Notes: generated from the sequence alone by a model not told the origin. A DNA stretch of 64,000 nt from Vibrio rhodolitus (GCF_003350325.1 NZ_QLYZ01000020.1:1-64000); one strand, 5' to 3'; shown: positions 11,477 through 21,355, counted from the stretch's first letter. A program made the numbers and translations.

Positions 11477-11575
11477 CAAGGCATTGGAATACGAACTATA
11501 CCTAGTAGGTAAGAGTTAATATATATTAACCACAATAGCCTAATGGGTATTTCAGTAACAAAATGAGATAAGAAT

Positions 11576-12952
11576 ATGAAGATCATCATTCTTGGCGCAG
11601 GTCAGGTTGGCGGTACTTTGGCAGAAAACCTTGTTGGTGAAAATAACGATATCACCATCGTCGATAAAGACAGTGACCGACTGCGTGAACTGCAAGATAA
11701 ATATGATTTACGTGTTGTAAATGGTCATGCAAGTCACCCAGATGTACTCCGCGAAGCAGGAGCGCAAGATGCCGATATGCTAGTCGCGGTGACCAACACC
11801 GATGAAACCAACATGGCAGCCTGCCAAGTGGCGTTTTCTCTGTTTAATACGCCCAATCGAATTGCTCGTATTCGTTCCCCTCAATACCTTGCTGAAAAAG
11901 AAGCGCTATTCCAATCTGGCGCGGTTCCCGTTGACCACCTTATCGCTCCTGAAGAACTCGTCACGAGTTACATTGAACGTCTGATCCAATACCCGGGCGC
12001 CCTGCAAGTAGTCAGCTTTGCCGAGCAAAAGGTCAGCTTAGTTGCGGTTAAAGCCTACTATGGCGGTCCATTAGTGGGTAATGCGCTCTCCGCTCTGCGT
12101 GAGCACATGCCGCACATTGATACTCGTGTCGCCGCGATATTCCGTCAAGGTCGTCCTATTCGTCCACAAGGCACCACGATTATTGAAGCAGACGATGAAG
12201 TGTTCTTCGTTGCTGCGAGTAACCACATTCGCTCCGTAATGAGTGAATTGCAACGCCTTGAAAAGCCATACCGCCGCATCATGATTGTTGGGGGTGGTAA
12301 CATCGGTGCCAGCTTGGCTAAACGCCTTGAACAGAACTACAGCGTCAAGCTAATTGAGCGAAATTACCAGCGTGCTGAGCGCCTCTCAGAAGAGTTGGAA
12401 AACACCATCGTATTCTGTGGTGATGCCGCAGACCAAGAGCTACTGACCGAAGAAAACATCGACCAAGTGGATGTATTCATTGCCCTGACCAACGAAGATG
12501 AAACCAACATCATGTCAGCCATGCTTGCCAAACGTATGGGTGCGAAGAAGGTAATGGTGCTGATCCAACGCGGTGCATACGTCGACTTGGTACAAGGTGG
12601 GGTTATCGATGTGGCAATCTCGCCGCAGCAAGCCACCATCTCAGCCCTGCTCACTCACGTGCGTCGTGCTGATATTGTTAACGTATCTTCGCTGCGCCGT
12701 GGCGCTGCAGAAGCAATCGAAGCGATTGCCCACGGTGATGAGAGCACCTCAAAAGTGGTCGGTCGCGCGATTGGCGATATTAAACTGCCACCAGGCACCA
12801 CCATTGGTGCGATTGTGCGTGGTGAAGAAGTACTGATTGCCCACGACAGAACGGTTATCGAACAAGATGACCACGTGGTAATGTTCTTGGTCGATAAGAA
12901 GTATGTCCCTGATGTAGAGACACTCTTCCAGCCGAGTCCGTTCTTCCTCTAA
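11576..12952 (+). CDS. trkA: Trk potassium uptake regulatory subunit TrkA
   Basis: TrkA is the cytoplasmic NAD(H)-binding subunit that gates the TrkH/G potassium channel. The 458-aa protein has two RCK_N domains, each with a nucleotide-binding loop ([13 protein letters not shown] at residue 3 and [12 protein letters not shown] near 235), each followed by an RCK_C domain. Full length. trkH starts 13 bp downstream, so both subunits are co-expressed. Confidence 0.97.
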   Translation: MKIIILGAGQVGGTLAENLVGENNDITIVDKDSDRLRELQDKYDLRVVNGHASHPDVLREAGAQDADMLVAVTNTDETNMAACQVAFSLFNTPNRIARIRSPQYLAEKEALFQSGAVPVDHLIAPEELVTSYIERLIQYPGALQVVSFAEQKVSLVAVKAYYGGPLVGNALSALREHMPHIDTRVAAIFRQGRPIRPQGTTIIEADDEVFFVAASNHIRSVMSELQRLEKPYRRIMIVGGGNIGASLAKRLEQNYSVKLIERNYQRAERLSEELENTIVFCGDAADQELLTEENIDQVDVFIALTNEDETNIMSAMLAKRMGAKKVMVLIQRGAYVDLVQGGVIDVAISPQQATISALLTHVRRADIVNVSSLRRGAAEAIEAIAHGDESTSKVVGRAIGDIKLPPGTTIGAIVRGEEVLIAHDRTVIEQDDHVVMFLVDKKYVPDVETLFQPSPFFL

Positions 12953-12965
12953 GGCGCAGTTCAAC

Positions 12966-14411
12966 ATGGTTAATTTTCGTCCCGTACTGTTCGTTATAGG
13001 GTTAGTACTGTCTAAACTCGCCCTATTTATGTACGTACCCACCCTAGTGGCATTTTTCTCTGGCACCTCGGGGTTTATCGAGTTTGGTCAATCGGTCTTG
13101 ATCACGCACGTGGTGGCTTTTTTCTGCTTAACCATAGGTCGCACCGCGACCTTTAAACTCAGCGTGCGCGATATGTTCCTTATTACCAGTTTGGTTTGGA
13201 CCATTGCCAGTGCCTTTGCCGCGCTGCCGTTTGTGTTTATCAATCACATTAGCTTTACTGACGCCTACTTTGAGACCATGTCGGGTATCACCACCACCGG
13301 TTCAACCGTGTTAAGTGGCTTAGATAACATGGCACCGAGCATCTTGTTGTGGCGCTCGATCTTGCAATGGCTGGGCGGTATTGGCTTTATCGTAATGGCA
13401 GTAGCCATCCTACCGATGCTTAACGTCGGTGGTATGAAGCTATTCCAAACCGAATCTTCCGATTGGTCAGATAAAAGTAGCCCGCGCGCCAAAACCGTGG
13501 CGAAAAACATCGTCTTGGTGTACCTAACACTCACAGGCTTGTGCATGCTAGGGTTCTTGTTCTCCGGCATGAATCTGTTTGAAGCGATCAACCACTCGTT
13601 CACGACACTCTCTACCGGTGGTTACTCCACTTCAGATGGTTCGATGAACCACTTCTCTCATGGCGCACACTGGAACGCGACCCTATTTATGTTCCTCGGT
13701 GGCTTGCCATTCTTGTTGTTTGTCTCAGCATTAACTAAGCGTAAACCGAGCATTTTGCTTAAAGACGCACAGGTGCGTGGCTTTGCCTATCTAGTATTGG
13801 CAACAGGGGTGGTGATCAGTACTTGGCTGGTGCTGCGTAATGACTACACCGTGCTGGATGCGGTACGTGTTTCGCTCTTCAATATTGTTTCGGTAGTGAC
13901 CACCACAGGTTTTGGTTTAGAAGACTTTACCGCTTGGGGCGCCCTACCCGGCACGCTATTTTTCTTCCTGCTGATGGTCGGCGCATGTTCCGGGTCAACC
14001 TCTGGCGGGATGAAAATCTTCCGCTTCCAGATCGCCATGACGCTACTTAACAAGCAAATAATGAAGCTTATCCACCCATCAGGGGTGTTTATTCAGCGTT
14101 ACAACCAACGCCCGGTCAATGACGATATTGTGCGTTCCGTAGTGGCATTTTGCTTAACTTACTTTATTACTATTATTGTTGTGGCGGGCTGTTTAAGTGC
14201 CTTAGGGCTCGATCCGGTAACCAGTATCTCTGGTTCAATTACCGCGGTGGCAAACGTTGGTCCAGGTATGGGGACCATTATCGGACCAACTGGTAACTTC
14301 TCTACCTTACCAGATACCGCCAAGTGGATTTTAAGCTTTGGTATGTTGATGGGGCGCTTAGAGATCCTCACCATTTTGGTGCTATTCTTCCCCGCCTTCT
14401 GGAAACGTTAA
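12966..14411 (+). CDS. trkH: Trk potassium uptake channel subunit TrkH
   Basis: TrkH forms the membrane pore for K+ uptake. The 481-aa hydrophobic protein carries four selectivity-filter-like repeats, including SGITTTGSTVL, TLSTGGYSTSDGS, SVVTTTGFGLEDF and TAVANVGPGMG. It forms an operon with trkA and ends facing trhA. Confidence 0.96.
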   Translation: MVNFRPVLFVIGLVLSKLALFMYVPTLVAFFSGTSGFIEFGQSVLITHVVAFFCLTIGRTATFKLSVRDMFLITSLVWTIASAFAALPFVFINHISFTDAYFETMSGITTTGSTVLSGLDNMAPSILLWRSILQWLGGIGFIVMAVAILPMLNVGGMKLFQTESSDWSDKSSPRAKTVAKNIVLVYLTLTGLCMLGFLFSGMNLFEAINHSFTTLSTGGYSTSDGSMNHFSHGAHWNATLFMFLGGLPFLLFVSALTKRKPSILLKDAQVRGFAYLVLATGVVISTWLVLRNDYTVLDAVRVSLFNIVSVVTTTGFGLEDFTAWGALPGTLFFFLLMVGACSGSTSGGMKIFRFQIAMTLLNKQIMKLIHPSGVFIQRYNQRPVNDDIVRSVVAFCLTYFITIIVVAGCLSALGLDPVTSISGSITAVANVGPGMGTIIGPTGNFSTLPDTAKWILSFGMLMGRLEILTILVLFFPAFWKR

Positions 14412-14415
14412 TCTG

Positions 14416-14436
14416 TCAGCCAGTATCACACTGGCT
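14416..14436. terminator. short hairpin between trkH and trhA
   Basis: CAGCCAGT...ACTGGCTG forms an 8-bp stem in the 14-bp gap between two converging genes. There is no clear T run on either side, so any terminator role is weak. It extends into the 3' end of trhA. Confidence 0.35.
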
Positions 14437-15082
14437 GTACAAAATAATAAATTGCTAAGAAATGACAGGCGCATCCTGCCAAAACAAAGCCATGCCAAAT
14501 GGCATGATTGTATGGGATGCGTTTGGCAACATAAAACACCACCCCCAACGAGTAAATCACCCCACCAACTGCGAGTAATGTCAGCCCTTCCCACGCTAAA
14601 TTCATCGCCAATTGATAAATCACCACTAGCGATAACCAACCCATCATTAAATAGGTCAACAAAGAGAGCTTCTTGAAGCGATAAACAAATGCCAGCTTCA
14701 TAATGATGCCAACCAGCGCAATGCTCCAAATCACGATCATCAGACCAATCGCCAGCGGCGTACGTAGACTGACCAATAAAAATGGCGTGTAACTACCGGC
14801 AATCAATAGGTAAATGGCGCAATGATCGAAGGTTTTAAGCGCCCGTTTTGCCCGCTTATAAGGAATCGCGTGGTAGAGGGTGGAAGCCAGAAATAGCAAG
14901 ATAATACTGCTACCGTAGATACTCATGCTGGTTATCGTCAGCGCATCGGCATTGTGATCAATGGCTTTTACCAACAGCAGCACCAAGCCGACAATCCCCA
15001 GTAACATCCCAATGGCGTGGGTAATCGTATTGGCGATTTCTTCTTTGACGCTATAAGCGGCTGATTTGTTATCGTCAGGCAT
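14426..15082 (-). CDS. trhA: PAQR/hemolysin III family membrane protein TrhA
   Basis: This 218-aa protein has seven predicted membrane segments and the hemolysin III/PAQR motifs, including [13 protein letters not shown], the STLYHAIP histidine motif, [15 protein letters not shown] and the C-terminal [16 protein letters not shown]. coli YqfA (TrhA) is linked to membrane lipid and energetic homeostasis; it is not a proven haemolysin. A 24-bp perfect palindrome lies 46 bp upstream of the start and is a good candidate operator. Confidence 0.92.
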   Translation of the reverse strand: MPDDNKSAAYSVKEEIANTITHAIGMLLGIVGLVLLLVKAIDHNADALTITSMSIYGSSIILLFLASTLYHAIPYKRAKRALKTFDHCAIYLLIAGSYTPFLLVSLRTPLAIGLMIVIWSIALVGIIMKLAFVYRFKKLSLLTYLMMGWLSLVVIYQLAMNLAWEGLTLLAVGGVIYSLGVVFYVAKRIPYNHAIWHGFVLAGCACHFLAIYYFVQPV

Positions 15083-15127
15083 AAATGAGTACTCGAGATT
15101 GTAGCAACCAATCCCGAGTATGGCACA

Positions 15128-15151
15128 TTAAGCTTACACGTGTAAGCTTAA
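15128..15151. promoter_or_regulatory. 24-bp perfect palindrome upstream of trhA, candidate operator
   Basis: The two 12-base arms TTAAGCTTACAC and GTGTAAGCTTAA are exact reverse complements with no spacer. The core CTTACACGTGTAAG resembles TetR-family operators, including the ACACGTGT core of FabR sites. It lies in the 108-bp gap between the trhA start and the Spo0M-like stop, on the promoter side of trhA. Confidence 0.55.
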
Positions 15152-15190
15152 ATTAATAACAATCTGTGAAGGACGCAAAAGCAAGGAGAC

Positions 15191-15988
15191 TTAACAGGTC
15201 TCTTCTAAATAGGCTAATACTTGCTTACCCGCGTCTTGCGGATCGGTCGACAATGGGATCGGCAACTCGCGCTTTAGCTGACCTACACCCAACAGAGACG
15301 CCAACATACCGCGTGCACCATCACGGTGTCGGTCGACTTCAAACCAAAGCTTAAGCTGTTGCTCTTCACGATACGCCACCAACTCCAACTCGCGCCAACG
15401 TCCGTGGTAAGGTCCAGTAGTCGGAACAAACTCAAACTCTTGTACAAACGGCAACGCAAAGCCGTCTACCGCTTCGCACTCAACTTGACGAATTCGCATC
15501 CCTTGCGCTTCAAGCGCCGTTAAAATGCCATCCATTAATGGGTCGGGACGCACCGTCAGAATATCGGTATCACTTGGGTCTTTGGCTAGCGCGATGTCCA
15601 GCCCTGTATCGAGCCAAACTTTAGAATCTCCAATGGTAATTGGTGTATTCCACGGCACATCTAGTTCCACATCAAAATCGCGGGTTTCTCCCGGATGAAT
15701 GGTGAAGGCGTAAGGCAAGTTCCACTCCGCCAGCACATAACTTTGCGGCGCACGGCGTTTATTTGTCGTCTCATGCTGCGCTTTATCGGGATTAAGCGGC
15801 ACTTCTTTGATGTAGCGACAACAAAGTTTGAGCTCAATATTATCGATCGCCTGCTCGGTCGAGCCGCCATAAACATGAATCGTCACATTCACTTTCTGCC
15901 CAGGGTAAAGCACTTCTTGCTGCAAGACAGAATCAACTTGAGCAGAGCCAATACCAAAACTGGCGAGGGTCTTCTTAAAAAATGACAT
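15191..15988 (-). CDS. Spo0M-like (sporulation-control) arrestin-fold protein
   Basis: This 265-aa protein begins MSFFKKTLASFGIGSAQVDSVL and matches the Spo0M family, an arrestin-like beta-sandwich first described in Bacillus but widespread in non-sporulating bacteria. Characteristic segments are PGETRDFDVELDVPWNTPIT and KVWLDTGLDIALAKDPSD. Its role in gammaproteobacteria is not established. It stands alone on the minus strand; about 430 bp without a recognised gene lie upstream. Confidence 0.88.
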   Translation of the reverse strand: MSFFKKTLASFGIGSAQVDSVLQQEVLYPGQKVNVTIHVYGGSTEQAIDNIELKLCCRYIKEVPLNPDKAQHETTNKRRAPQSYVLAEWNLPYAFTIHPGETRDFDVELDVPWNTPITIGDSKVWLDTGLDIALAKDPSDTDILTVRPDPLMDGILTALEAQGMRIRQVECEAVDGFALPFVQEFEFVPTTGPYHGRWRELELVAYREEQQLKLWFEVDRHRDGARGMLASLLGVGQLKRELPIPLSTDPQDAGKQVLAYLEETC

Positions 15989-16426
15989 TTCACTCCTCCT
16001 TGAAACAGCACAACGTCAAAGCAAACTGACTTTCTAATTATACGCGCTACTGAGCCAAGATAGCATTTCGGGTAAACCACCATATCGTAGCGCCATTGAA
16101 TAACCATCGCATATTCTTTTACCTAGGGCTACTCACCTTGCTGCGCTTTTCAAATCATCGCTTGGTCACTGTTCACAATTTCACCACAACATCTGCATAA
16201 TCCTGATAAATTGTAGTGATTTATACTGTTATTACAGTGATTACATATCGACCAATTTATAGCTTGGTGCTAACCTATCTTTGATATGTTGTTTATATCA
16301 CCATCCCTCTTCAATCATTTGGATTGGCGTAGGCCAGAAGGAGCCAAACTTCAGCAATGAAGCTCAACTCATGATTGATTAGGCCATTACGTTGGCAATG
16401 GATATGCCTGACAGTTAGGTAAATAA
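15989..16426. other. intergenic region without a recognised gene
   Basis: This AT-rich stretch holds the promoter side of the Spo0M-like gene and the upstream region of the 55-aa ORF at 16427. I see no conserved RNA or further ORF that I can support. Confidence 0.5.
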
Positions 16427-16594
16427 ATGCGCCCAACAACAGTCAGGTTTTCGCACACAAACCGTAGTGCAATGCGTCGTCGCAGTGGTTTCACCAAAGC
16501 GTTAGTCGCACCAAAACTTACGCCAGCAATCTCTTTGGTGGAGAAGCCAACTCTTTTGGTTACAACCCCAAGTGAAGAGATCAAGGCGGCATAA
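16427..16594 (+). CDS. small basic hypothetical protein (55 aa)
   Basis: A short frame starts at ATG 16427 with AGG seven bases upstream and ends at TAA 16592-16594. A strong terminator follows 3 bp later, which is good support for a real transcription unit. The product is basic in its first half (MRPTTVRFSHTNRSAMRRRS) and ends TTPSEEIKAA. I do not recognise a family. The alternative is that the terminator belongs to a non-coding RNA; a minus-strand frame in the same place looks like a shadow. Confidence 0.55.
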   Translation: MRPTTVRFSHTNRSAMRRRSGFTKALVAPKLTPAISLVEKPTLLVTTPSEEIKAA

Positions 16595-16596
16595 TT

Positions 16597-16625
16597 AAAA
16601 AGCGCAGTCTCGCTGCGCTTTTTTC
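16597..16625 (+). terminator. rho-independent terminator after the 55-aa ORF
   Basis: AAAAAGCGCAG and CTGCGCTTTTTT form an 11-bp stem with loop TCTCG and a run of six T. The A tract on the other side makes it potentially bidirectional. Confidence 0.85.
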
Positions 16626-16725
16626 TTGCCAACAATCCCCACCAAACTATTTTGCTGATTGCTATCTACCCTGCGGATTTGTTACCTTTGACCGAAAATC
16701 ATTATAAATATTGTGGAGAAAGTTA

Positions 16726-16992
16726 ATGAATTGCCATCGCATCGAAGAGTTGCTCGAATTATTAGGTCCTGAGTGGCAAAAAGACCAAGAGCTCAACCTA
16801 CTGCAGTTTATCGTTAAACTTGCTCAAGAAGCAGGTTACCAAGGTCAACTAGAAGATCTGACCGATGATGTGCTGATCTACCATCTTAAAATGCGCAACA
16901 GCGCCAAAGATGAAATGATCCCAGGTCTGAAAAAAGACCAAGAAGATGATTTCAAAACAGCGATCCTTAAAGCGCGCGGCATCATCAAATAA
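16726..16992 (+). CDS. yihD: DUF1040 family protein YihD
   Basis: This 88-aa protein matches YihD, with [35 protein letters not shown] and [16 protein letters not shown]. Function is unknown. The start at 16726 ([10 protein letters not shown]) has GGAGAAAG directly upstream and matches E. coli YihD length (89 aa). It lies upstream of srkA and dsbA as in E. coli, here with ccoG in between. Confidence 0.92.
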   Translation: MNCHRIEELLELLGPEWQKDQELNLLQFIVKLAQEAGYQGQLEDLTDDVLIYHLKMRNSAKDEMIPGLKKDQEDDFKTAILKARGIIK

Positions 16993-17012
16993 ATGAAAAC
17001 GCTCAATCACTT

Positions 17013-17037
17013 AAAGCAGCCAATGGCTGCTTTTTTC
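17013..17037 (+). terminator. rho-independent terminator after yihD
   Basis: AAAGCAGCC and GGCTGCTTT form a 9-bp stem with loop AAT followed by a run of T. Confidence 0.88.
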
Positions 17038-17299
17038 TTGCCTACTAGTTAAATCCTCTGTTAATCCGGTGATTTAATAAGGATAATTATTGTTAAAGGT
17101 TGATAGCGTTAAAGAAATGATTTTGTTATTCGCTGTATACTTTCTCTTCTAATGATAATGTTAATAAACACTGCAATGTCTGAAGTACCCCCGCTCAAAC
17201 AACATTTTATCGCCCCATTTTGTTGAGCGAACGGTAACTTCACAATTCAAATGAGCGTAACAAAAGAAATGCGCCATGAAGAAGCCTAGAGGAAGCGTA

Positions 17300-18718
17300 A
17301 TGAGTCAGGACAAAATCGATATAAAGGATGTGACTCCCAAAACTTTTAACCCCAAGACCCACAAAGGACAAGGCGACCGCTTTAATCCGAATAATCGTAT
17401 CTACGTGCGAGAAAGTAAGGGCAAATATCAAAAACTGCGCCGCTATGGTGGTTGGTTCTTACTGCTATTATTCGCGTTAATTCCGTGGATTCCATTTGGT
17501 GAGCGCCAAGCGATTTTGCTCGATATTGGCAACCAACAGTTCAACTTCTTTGGTACCACGCTCTACCCGCAAGATCTCACCCTACTGGCGACCCTATTTG
17601 TGATTGCCGCCTTTGGTCTGTTTTTTATCACCACCTTTTTAGGTCGGGTATGGTGTGGGTATCTCTGTCCACAGACAGTGTGGACCTTTATCTATATCTG
17701 GTTTGAGGAGAAACTCGAGGGCAGCGCCAATAAACGCCGCAAGCAAGACTCCGGCAAACTCACATCACAACTGATGCTACGCAAAGCCATCAAACACTTA
17801 GCTTGGGTTGCGGTTGCGCTAATCACCGGCTTTACCTTTGTTGGCTATTTCGTGCCGATCAAAGCGTTAGTGGTCGATTTCTTCACCTTTAACGCCAGTT
17901 TCTGGCCTGTGTTTTGGGTGGTGTTCTTTGCCATCTGTACCTACGCTAACGCCGGTTGGATGCGTTCAATTGTCTGTATCCATATGTGTCCTTATGCGCG
18001 CTTCCAATCGGCGATGTTTGATAAAGACACCTTTATCGTCGGTTACGATGTGAAACGCGGCGAAAATCGCGGTCCTCGTTCACGCAAAGCCGATCCTAAA
18101 GCACTCGGACTTGGCGATTGCATTGACTGTAATTTGTGTGTGCAAGTTTGCCCAACCGGAATCGACATTCGCGATGGACTACAATACGAGTGTATTAACT
18201 GTGGTGCCTGTATTGATGCCTGTGACCAAACCATGGAACGCATGGGCTACGAAAAAGGGCTGATCAACTACACCACTGAACACCGCCTCTCAGGGCATAA
18301 AACCAAAGTGATGCGCCCTAAACTTATCGGTTATGGCGCGGTTCTGTTGGTGATTATCGGCTTGTTCTTTGCGCAAATTGCCACCGTTGAACCCGTTGGC
18401 ATGAACGTACTGCGTGACCGCAATCAGCTCTATCGCGAGAATGGACAAGGTGAGATTGAAAACACCTACACCTTAAAAATCATCAATAAGACCCAGCAAG
18501 CTCAAGAGTATAACTTGCGTGTCACCGGCTTAGATGATGTCTCGTGGTACGGTAAACAAACTGTCCAAGTCGCTCCGGGGGAAGTTCTCACCTTGCCAAT
18601 GAGCCTTGGCGTCAACCCAGAAAATCTCGACTCTGCGGTTTCAACAATTCAGTTTATACTGTCTGACAGTGAAGAGTTTACCGTGACGGTTGAAAGCAGG
18701 TTCCTCAAGAACTTATAA
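17300..18718 (+). CDS. ccoG: cytochrome c oxidase accessory protein CcoG
   Basis: CcoG (RdxA/FixG) is a membrane ferredoxin-like copper reductase that helps assemble cbb3-type cytochrome oxidase. The 472-aa protein has about five membrane segments, the membrane cysteine pairs CGYLCPQTVW and CIHMCPYARFQS, two [4Fe-4S] motifs (CIDCNLCVQVCP and CINCGACIDACD, about residues 275-315) and a C-terminal Ig-like domain. The start at 17300 is chosen for the GAGGAAG site upstream. It is not next to ccoNOPQ here. A degenerate FNR-like sequence lies near 17100, too weak to call. Confidence 0.93.
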   Translation: MSQDKIDIKDVTPKTFNPKTHKGQGDRFNPNNRIYVRESKGKYQKLRRYGGWFLLLLFALIPWIPFGERQAILLDIGNQQFNFFGTTLYPQDLTLLATLFVIAAFGLFFITTFLGRVWCGYLCPQTVWTFIYIWFEEKLEGSANKRRKQDSGKLTSQLMLRKAIKHLAWVAVALITGFTFVGYFVPIKALVVDFFTFNASFWPVFWVVFFAICTYANAGWMRSIVCIHMCPYARFQSAMFDKDTFIVGYDVKRGENRGPRSRKADPKALGLGDCIDCNLCVQVCPTGIDIRDGLQYECINCGACIDACDQTMERMGYEKGLINYTTEHRLSGHKTKVMRPKLIGYGAVLLVIIGLFFAQIATVEPVGMNVLRDRNQLYRENGQGEIENTYTLKIINKTQQAQEYNLRVTGLDDVSWYGKQTVQVAPGEVLTLPMSLGVNPENLDSAVSTIQFILSDSEEFTVTVESRFLKNL

Positions 18719-18744
18719 GCCGACTTGACCCAACAAGGATACGG

Positions 18745-18772
18745 AAAGGGCTCAGTAATGAGCCCTTTTATT
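18745..18772 (+). terminator. terminator-like hairpin between ccoG and srkA
   Basis: AAAGGGCTCA and TGAGCCCTTT form a 10-bp stem with loop GTAA, followed by TATTT. Its base is only 4 bp from the srkA start codon, so it ends ccoG transcription or controls srkA translation. No ribosome site is visible between the hairpin and srkA. Confidence 0.75.
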
Positions 18773-18775
18773 TCT

Positions 18776-19762
18776 ATGTCAGAAACAGCATTTAACTTTG
18801 AAGCGCTTACCCCTGATTTTATGTGGTATGCGCTCGAAAGCATCGGCATTCGTGCCGAGTCCGGCTTTCTTGCCCTCAACAGCTACGAAAACCGCGTCTA
18901 TCAATTTAGCGACGAAGAACGTCAGCGCTATGTGGTCAAGTTCTACCGCCCAGAACGCTGGACGCGCGAGCAGATCCAAGAAGAGCATGACTTTACGCTT
19001 GAGCTGATTGAGTCTGAAATTCCAGTTGCACCGCCATGCAAAATCAACGGTGATACCTTACATGAGTATCAAGGTTACCTATTTGCACTCTTTGCCAGTG
19101 TCGGTGGACGCCAGTTTGAGGTCGATAATCTGGAACAGCTTGAAGGGGTCGGTCGATTCTTAGGTCGCATACACAAAGTTGGCGCACGTCAGCCGTTTAT
19201 TCATCGCCCGACCATCAGTTTGCAAGAGTACCTCTACCAACCAAGAGAGATTTTACAACAATCACCTTTTATCCCGATGCACTTAGAGAATGCTTTCTTT
19301 AATGATTTGGATATCTTGATTGGTCAGCTAGAGCAACATTGGCAACAGCCAAGTCAAATTCTGCGTTTACATGGCGATTGCCACCCGGGCAATATTCTCT
19401 GGCGTGATGGTCCGATGTTTGTCGATCTGGATGACTCACGCAATGGTCCGGCGGTGCAAGATCTGTGGATGCTGCTTAACGGTGAGCGTGCAGATAAGCT
19501 TATGCAGTTGGATATCCTGCTTGAGGCATACCAAGAATTTAGCGATTTCAATATGAGTGAGTTGAAACTAATCGAGCCATTGCGCGGTCTACGTATGGTG
19601 CACTATATGGCATGGTTAGCAAAAAGATGGCACGATCCTGCCTTCCCGATTGCCTTTCCTTGGTTTGATGATCCAAAGTATTGGGAAAGTCAGGTGTTGG
19701 CATTTAAAGAACAGATTTCAGTGCTCAACGAGCCACCACTATCACTGATGCCACAATGGTAA
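18776..19762 (+). CDS. srkA: stress response kinase A (SrkA/YihE)
   Basis: SrkA is a Ser/Thr protein kinase with a choline-kinase-like fold that counters stress-induced death in E. coli. The 328-aa protein equals E. coli YihE in length and contains NSYENRVYQF, VVKFYRPERW, the catalytic RLHGDCHPGNILWRDG and metal-binding FVDLDDSRNGPAVQDLW. The start at 18776 (MSETAFNFEAL) is chosen by family alignment; upstream in-frame starts lie inside a hairpin. dsbA follows after 30 bp, as in E. coli. Confidence 0.93.
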   Translation: MSETAFNFEALTPDFMWYALESIGIRAESGFLALNSYENRVYQFSDEERQRYVVKFYRPERWTREQIQEEHDFTLELIESEIPVAPPCKINGDTLHEYQGYLFALFASVGGRQFEVDNLEQLEGVGRFLGRIHKVGARQPFIHRPTISLQEYLYQPREILQQSPFIPMHLENAFFNDLDILIGQLEQHWQQPSQILRLHGDCHPGNILWRDGPMFVDLDDSRNGPAVQDLWMLLNGERADKLMQLDILLEAYQEFSDFNMSELKLIEPLRGLRMVHYMAWLAKRWHDPAFPIAFPWFDDPKYWESQVLAFKEQISVLNEPPLSLMPQW

Positions 19763-19792
19763 AGTCAGCAAAGCAAATACATGGAGAAAATA

Positions 19793-20395
19793 ATGAAAAA
19801 GCTGTTTGCACTATTTACAACTTTAATACTGAGCTTCTCAGTTCAGGCAGCTAAGTTTACCGAGGGCGAGTACTACAAAGTGCTAGACCTTGAGCCTGCG
19901 AAAAAACCAGTGGTAACTGAATTTTTCTCATTCTACTGCCCACATTGTAATACTTTCGACCCAATTATTCGCCAGCTAAAAGCACAGCTACCTGAAGGCG
20001 TTAAACTGCAAAAAAACCACGTATCATTTATGGGTGGTGCAATGGGTCTGCCAATGAGTAAAGCTTTCGCCACCATGATTGTGCTAAAAGTCGAAGAGAA
20101 AATGGCGCCAATCATGTTTAACCGCATCCACAACATGCGTAAAGCACCAAAAAATGAAGCAGAAATTCGCCAAATCTTCCTAGATGAAGGTATTGAAGCG
20201 AAGAAATTCGACGCGGCTTACAACGGTTTCGCGGTCGATTCGATGGTGCGTCGCATGGACAAGCAGTTCAATGACAGCGGTCTTGCTGGCGTTCCAGCGG
20301 TTATCGTTAACAACAAGTACCTAGTGGAAGCCGGCTCAATCACCAGCATCGATGAGTACTTCGCGCTAGTTAACTACCTACTGACGCTAAAATAA
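19793..20395 (+). CDS. dsbA: periplasmic thiol:disulfide oxidoreductase DsbA
   Basis: DsbA introduces disulfide bonds into exported proteins. The 200-aa precursor has a signal peptide ([19 protein letters not shown]), the active site CPHC in [12 protein letters not shown] and the cis-proline loop GVPAVIV. The start at 19793 has GGAGAAAATA upstream. It is probably co-transcribed with srkA. Confidence 0.97.
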   Translation: MKKLFALFTTLILSFSVQAAKFTEGEYYKVLDLEPAKKPVVTEFFSFYCPHCNTFDPIIRQLKAQLPEGVKLQKNHVSFMGGAMGLPMSKAFATMIVLKVEEKMAPIMFNRIHNMRKAPKNEAEIRQIFLDEGIEAKKFDAAYNGFAVDSMVRRMDKQFNDSGLAGVPAVIVNNKYLVEAGSITSIDEYFALVNYLLTLK

Positions 20396-20401
20396 TTAAC
20401 C

Positions 20402-20427
20402 AAAAAGGAGCTACGGCTCCTTTTTTA
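20402..20427. terminator. bidirectional terminator between dsbA and the acyltransferase gene
   Basis: AAAAAGGAGC and GCTCCTTTTTT flank a short loop. The hairpin ends the dsbA transcript and overlaps the 3' end of the converging gene. Confidence 0.8.
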
Positions 20428-21355
20428 GTACCACTGGCATTTCGGTTTGCTCGCCTGACGGCTCGGATTGTGGCGATGACTGATAGATACTGGCTAATTT
20501 GGCATCCTTACGTTGCCACACGTCTCCGAGCCAAAGCTGAAACTGGCGTTTGTACTTTTTATCGTTGAAGTAATCACCGCTAACCTGCTCATCAATTGGC
20601 AGCAACTCCACCTCAACCACGATGCGCTTCATTCGCCCCATCAACATATCTTTAAACGGCTGCTTGGTGTTTTCAGGATAAGCCAGTGTTACATCAATAA
20701 TCTGATCAAATTGCTCGCCCATTGCCGCTAACGTATAAGCAATACCACCCGATTTTGGCTGTAATAAATGCTGATAGCCCGCTTTACTCTTAGCGTGTTT
20801 CTGCTCGGTAAAGCGCGTGCCCTCAACGTAGTTCACCACTGTAGTTGGGATATGTTTAAACTTGGCACAAGAACGGCGCGTGGTATGTAAATCATCACCG
20901 CGCTTTTCCGGATTACGCAGTAAATACTGGCGTGAGTAGCGGCGCATAAACGGCATATCAAGCGCCCAACAAGCCATGCCGATAAACGGCACATAAAGTA
21001 ACTGCTGCTTGAGAAAGAATTTTGGCATTGGAATGCTGTCTTTGAATACATAGCACAGCACTACGATATCAGTCCAACTGCGGTGGTTAGAGAACATCAA
21101 ATACCAGGCATCTTGGCTAAGTCCCTCGACACCTTTGATATCCCATTTCACATCATTTGTTGCACGCAAGATCACACCGTTGATGGTTGCCCATAACCAC
21201 ATCACGCGATTTGCACTATAGGTTATCCAGCGCCTGAAGAACTTTATTGGCACAATCAGTTTAAATATCGCTAATAAACAAATAATTAGCGACATCACTG
21301 CTGAGTTGATAACAACCAGCGATACATTGATGAAAAATAATAGATACGCCAACAT
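20411..21355 (-). CDS. yihG: YihG-like 1-acylglycerol-3-phosphate acyltransferase family protein
   Basis: This 314-aa membrane protein has two N-terminal hydrophobic segments and a PlsC-type acyltransferase domain with the NHRSWTD (HX4D) motif near residue 91 and the EGTRFT motif near residue 180. It likely acylates lysophosphatidic acid or a related lipid. Position next to dsbA matches E. coli yihG. polA, which sits beside this block in E. coli, is not in the window here. Confidence 0.88.
   Translation of the reverse strand: MLAYLLFFINVSLVVINSAVMSLIICLLAIFKLIVPIKFFRRWITYSANRVMWLWATINGVILRATNDVKWDIKGVEGLSQDAWYLMFSNHRSWTDIVVLCYVFKDSIPMPKFFLKQQLLYVPFIGMACWALDMPFMRRYSRQYLLRNPEKRGDDLHTTRRSCAKFKHIPTTVVNYVEGTRFTEQKHAKSKAGYQHLLQPKSGGIAYTLAAMGEQFDQIIDVTLAYPENTKQPFKDMLMGRMKRIVVEVELLPIDEQVSGDYFNDKKYKRQFQLWLGDVWQRKDAKLASIYQSSPQSEPSGEQTEMPVVLKKEP

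Noticed and set aside
16387..16635. 82-codon minus-strand frame
   Set aside because: It runs through the terminator and lies opposite the better supported 55-aa ORF.
17100..17113. FNR box upstream of ccoG
   Set aside because: Only one half-site (TTGAT) matches; the other half is too degenerate.
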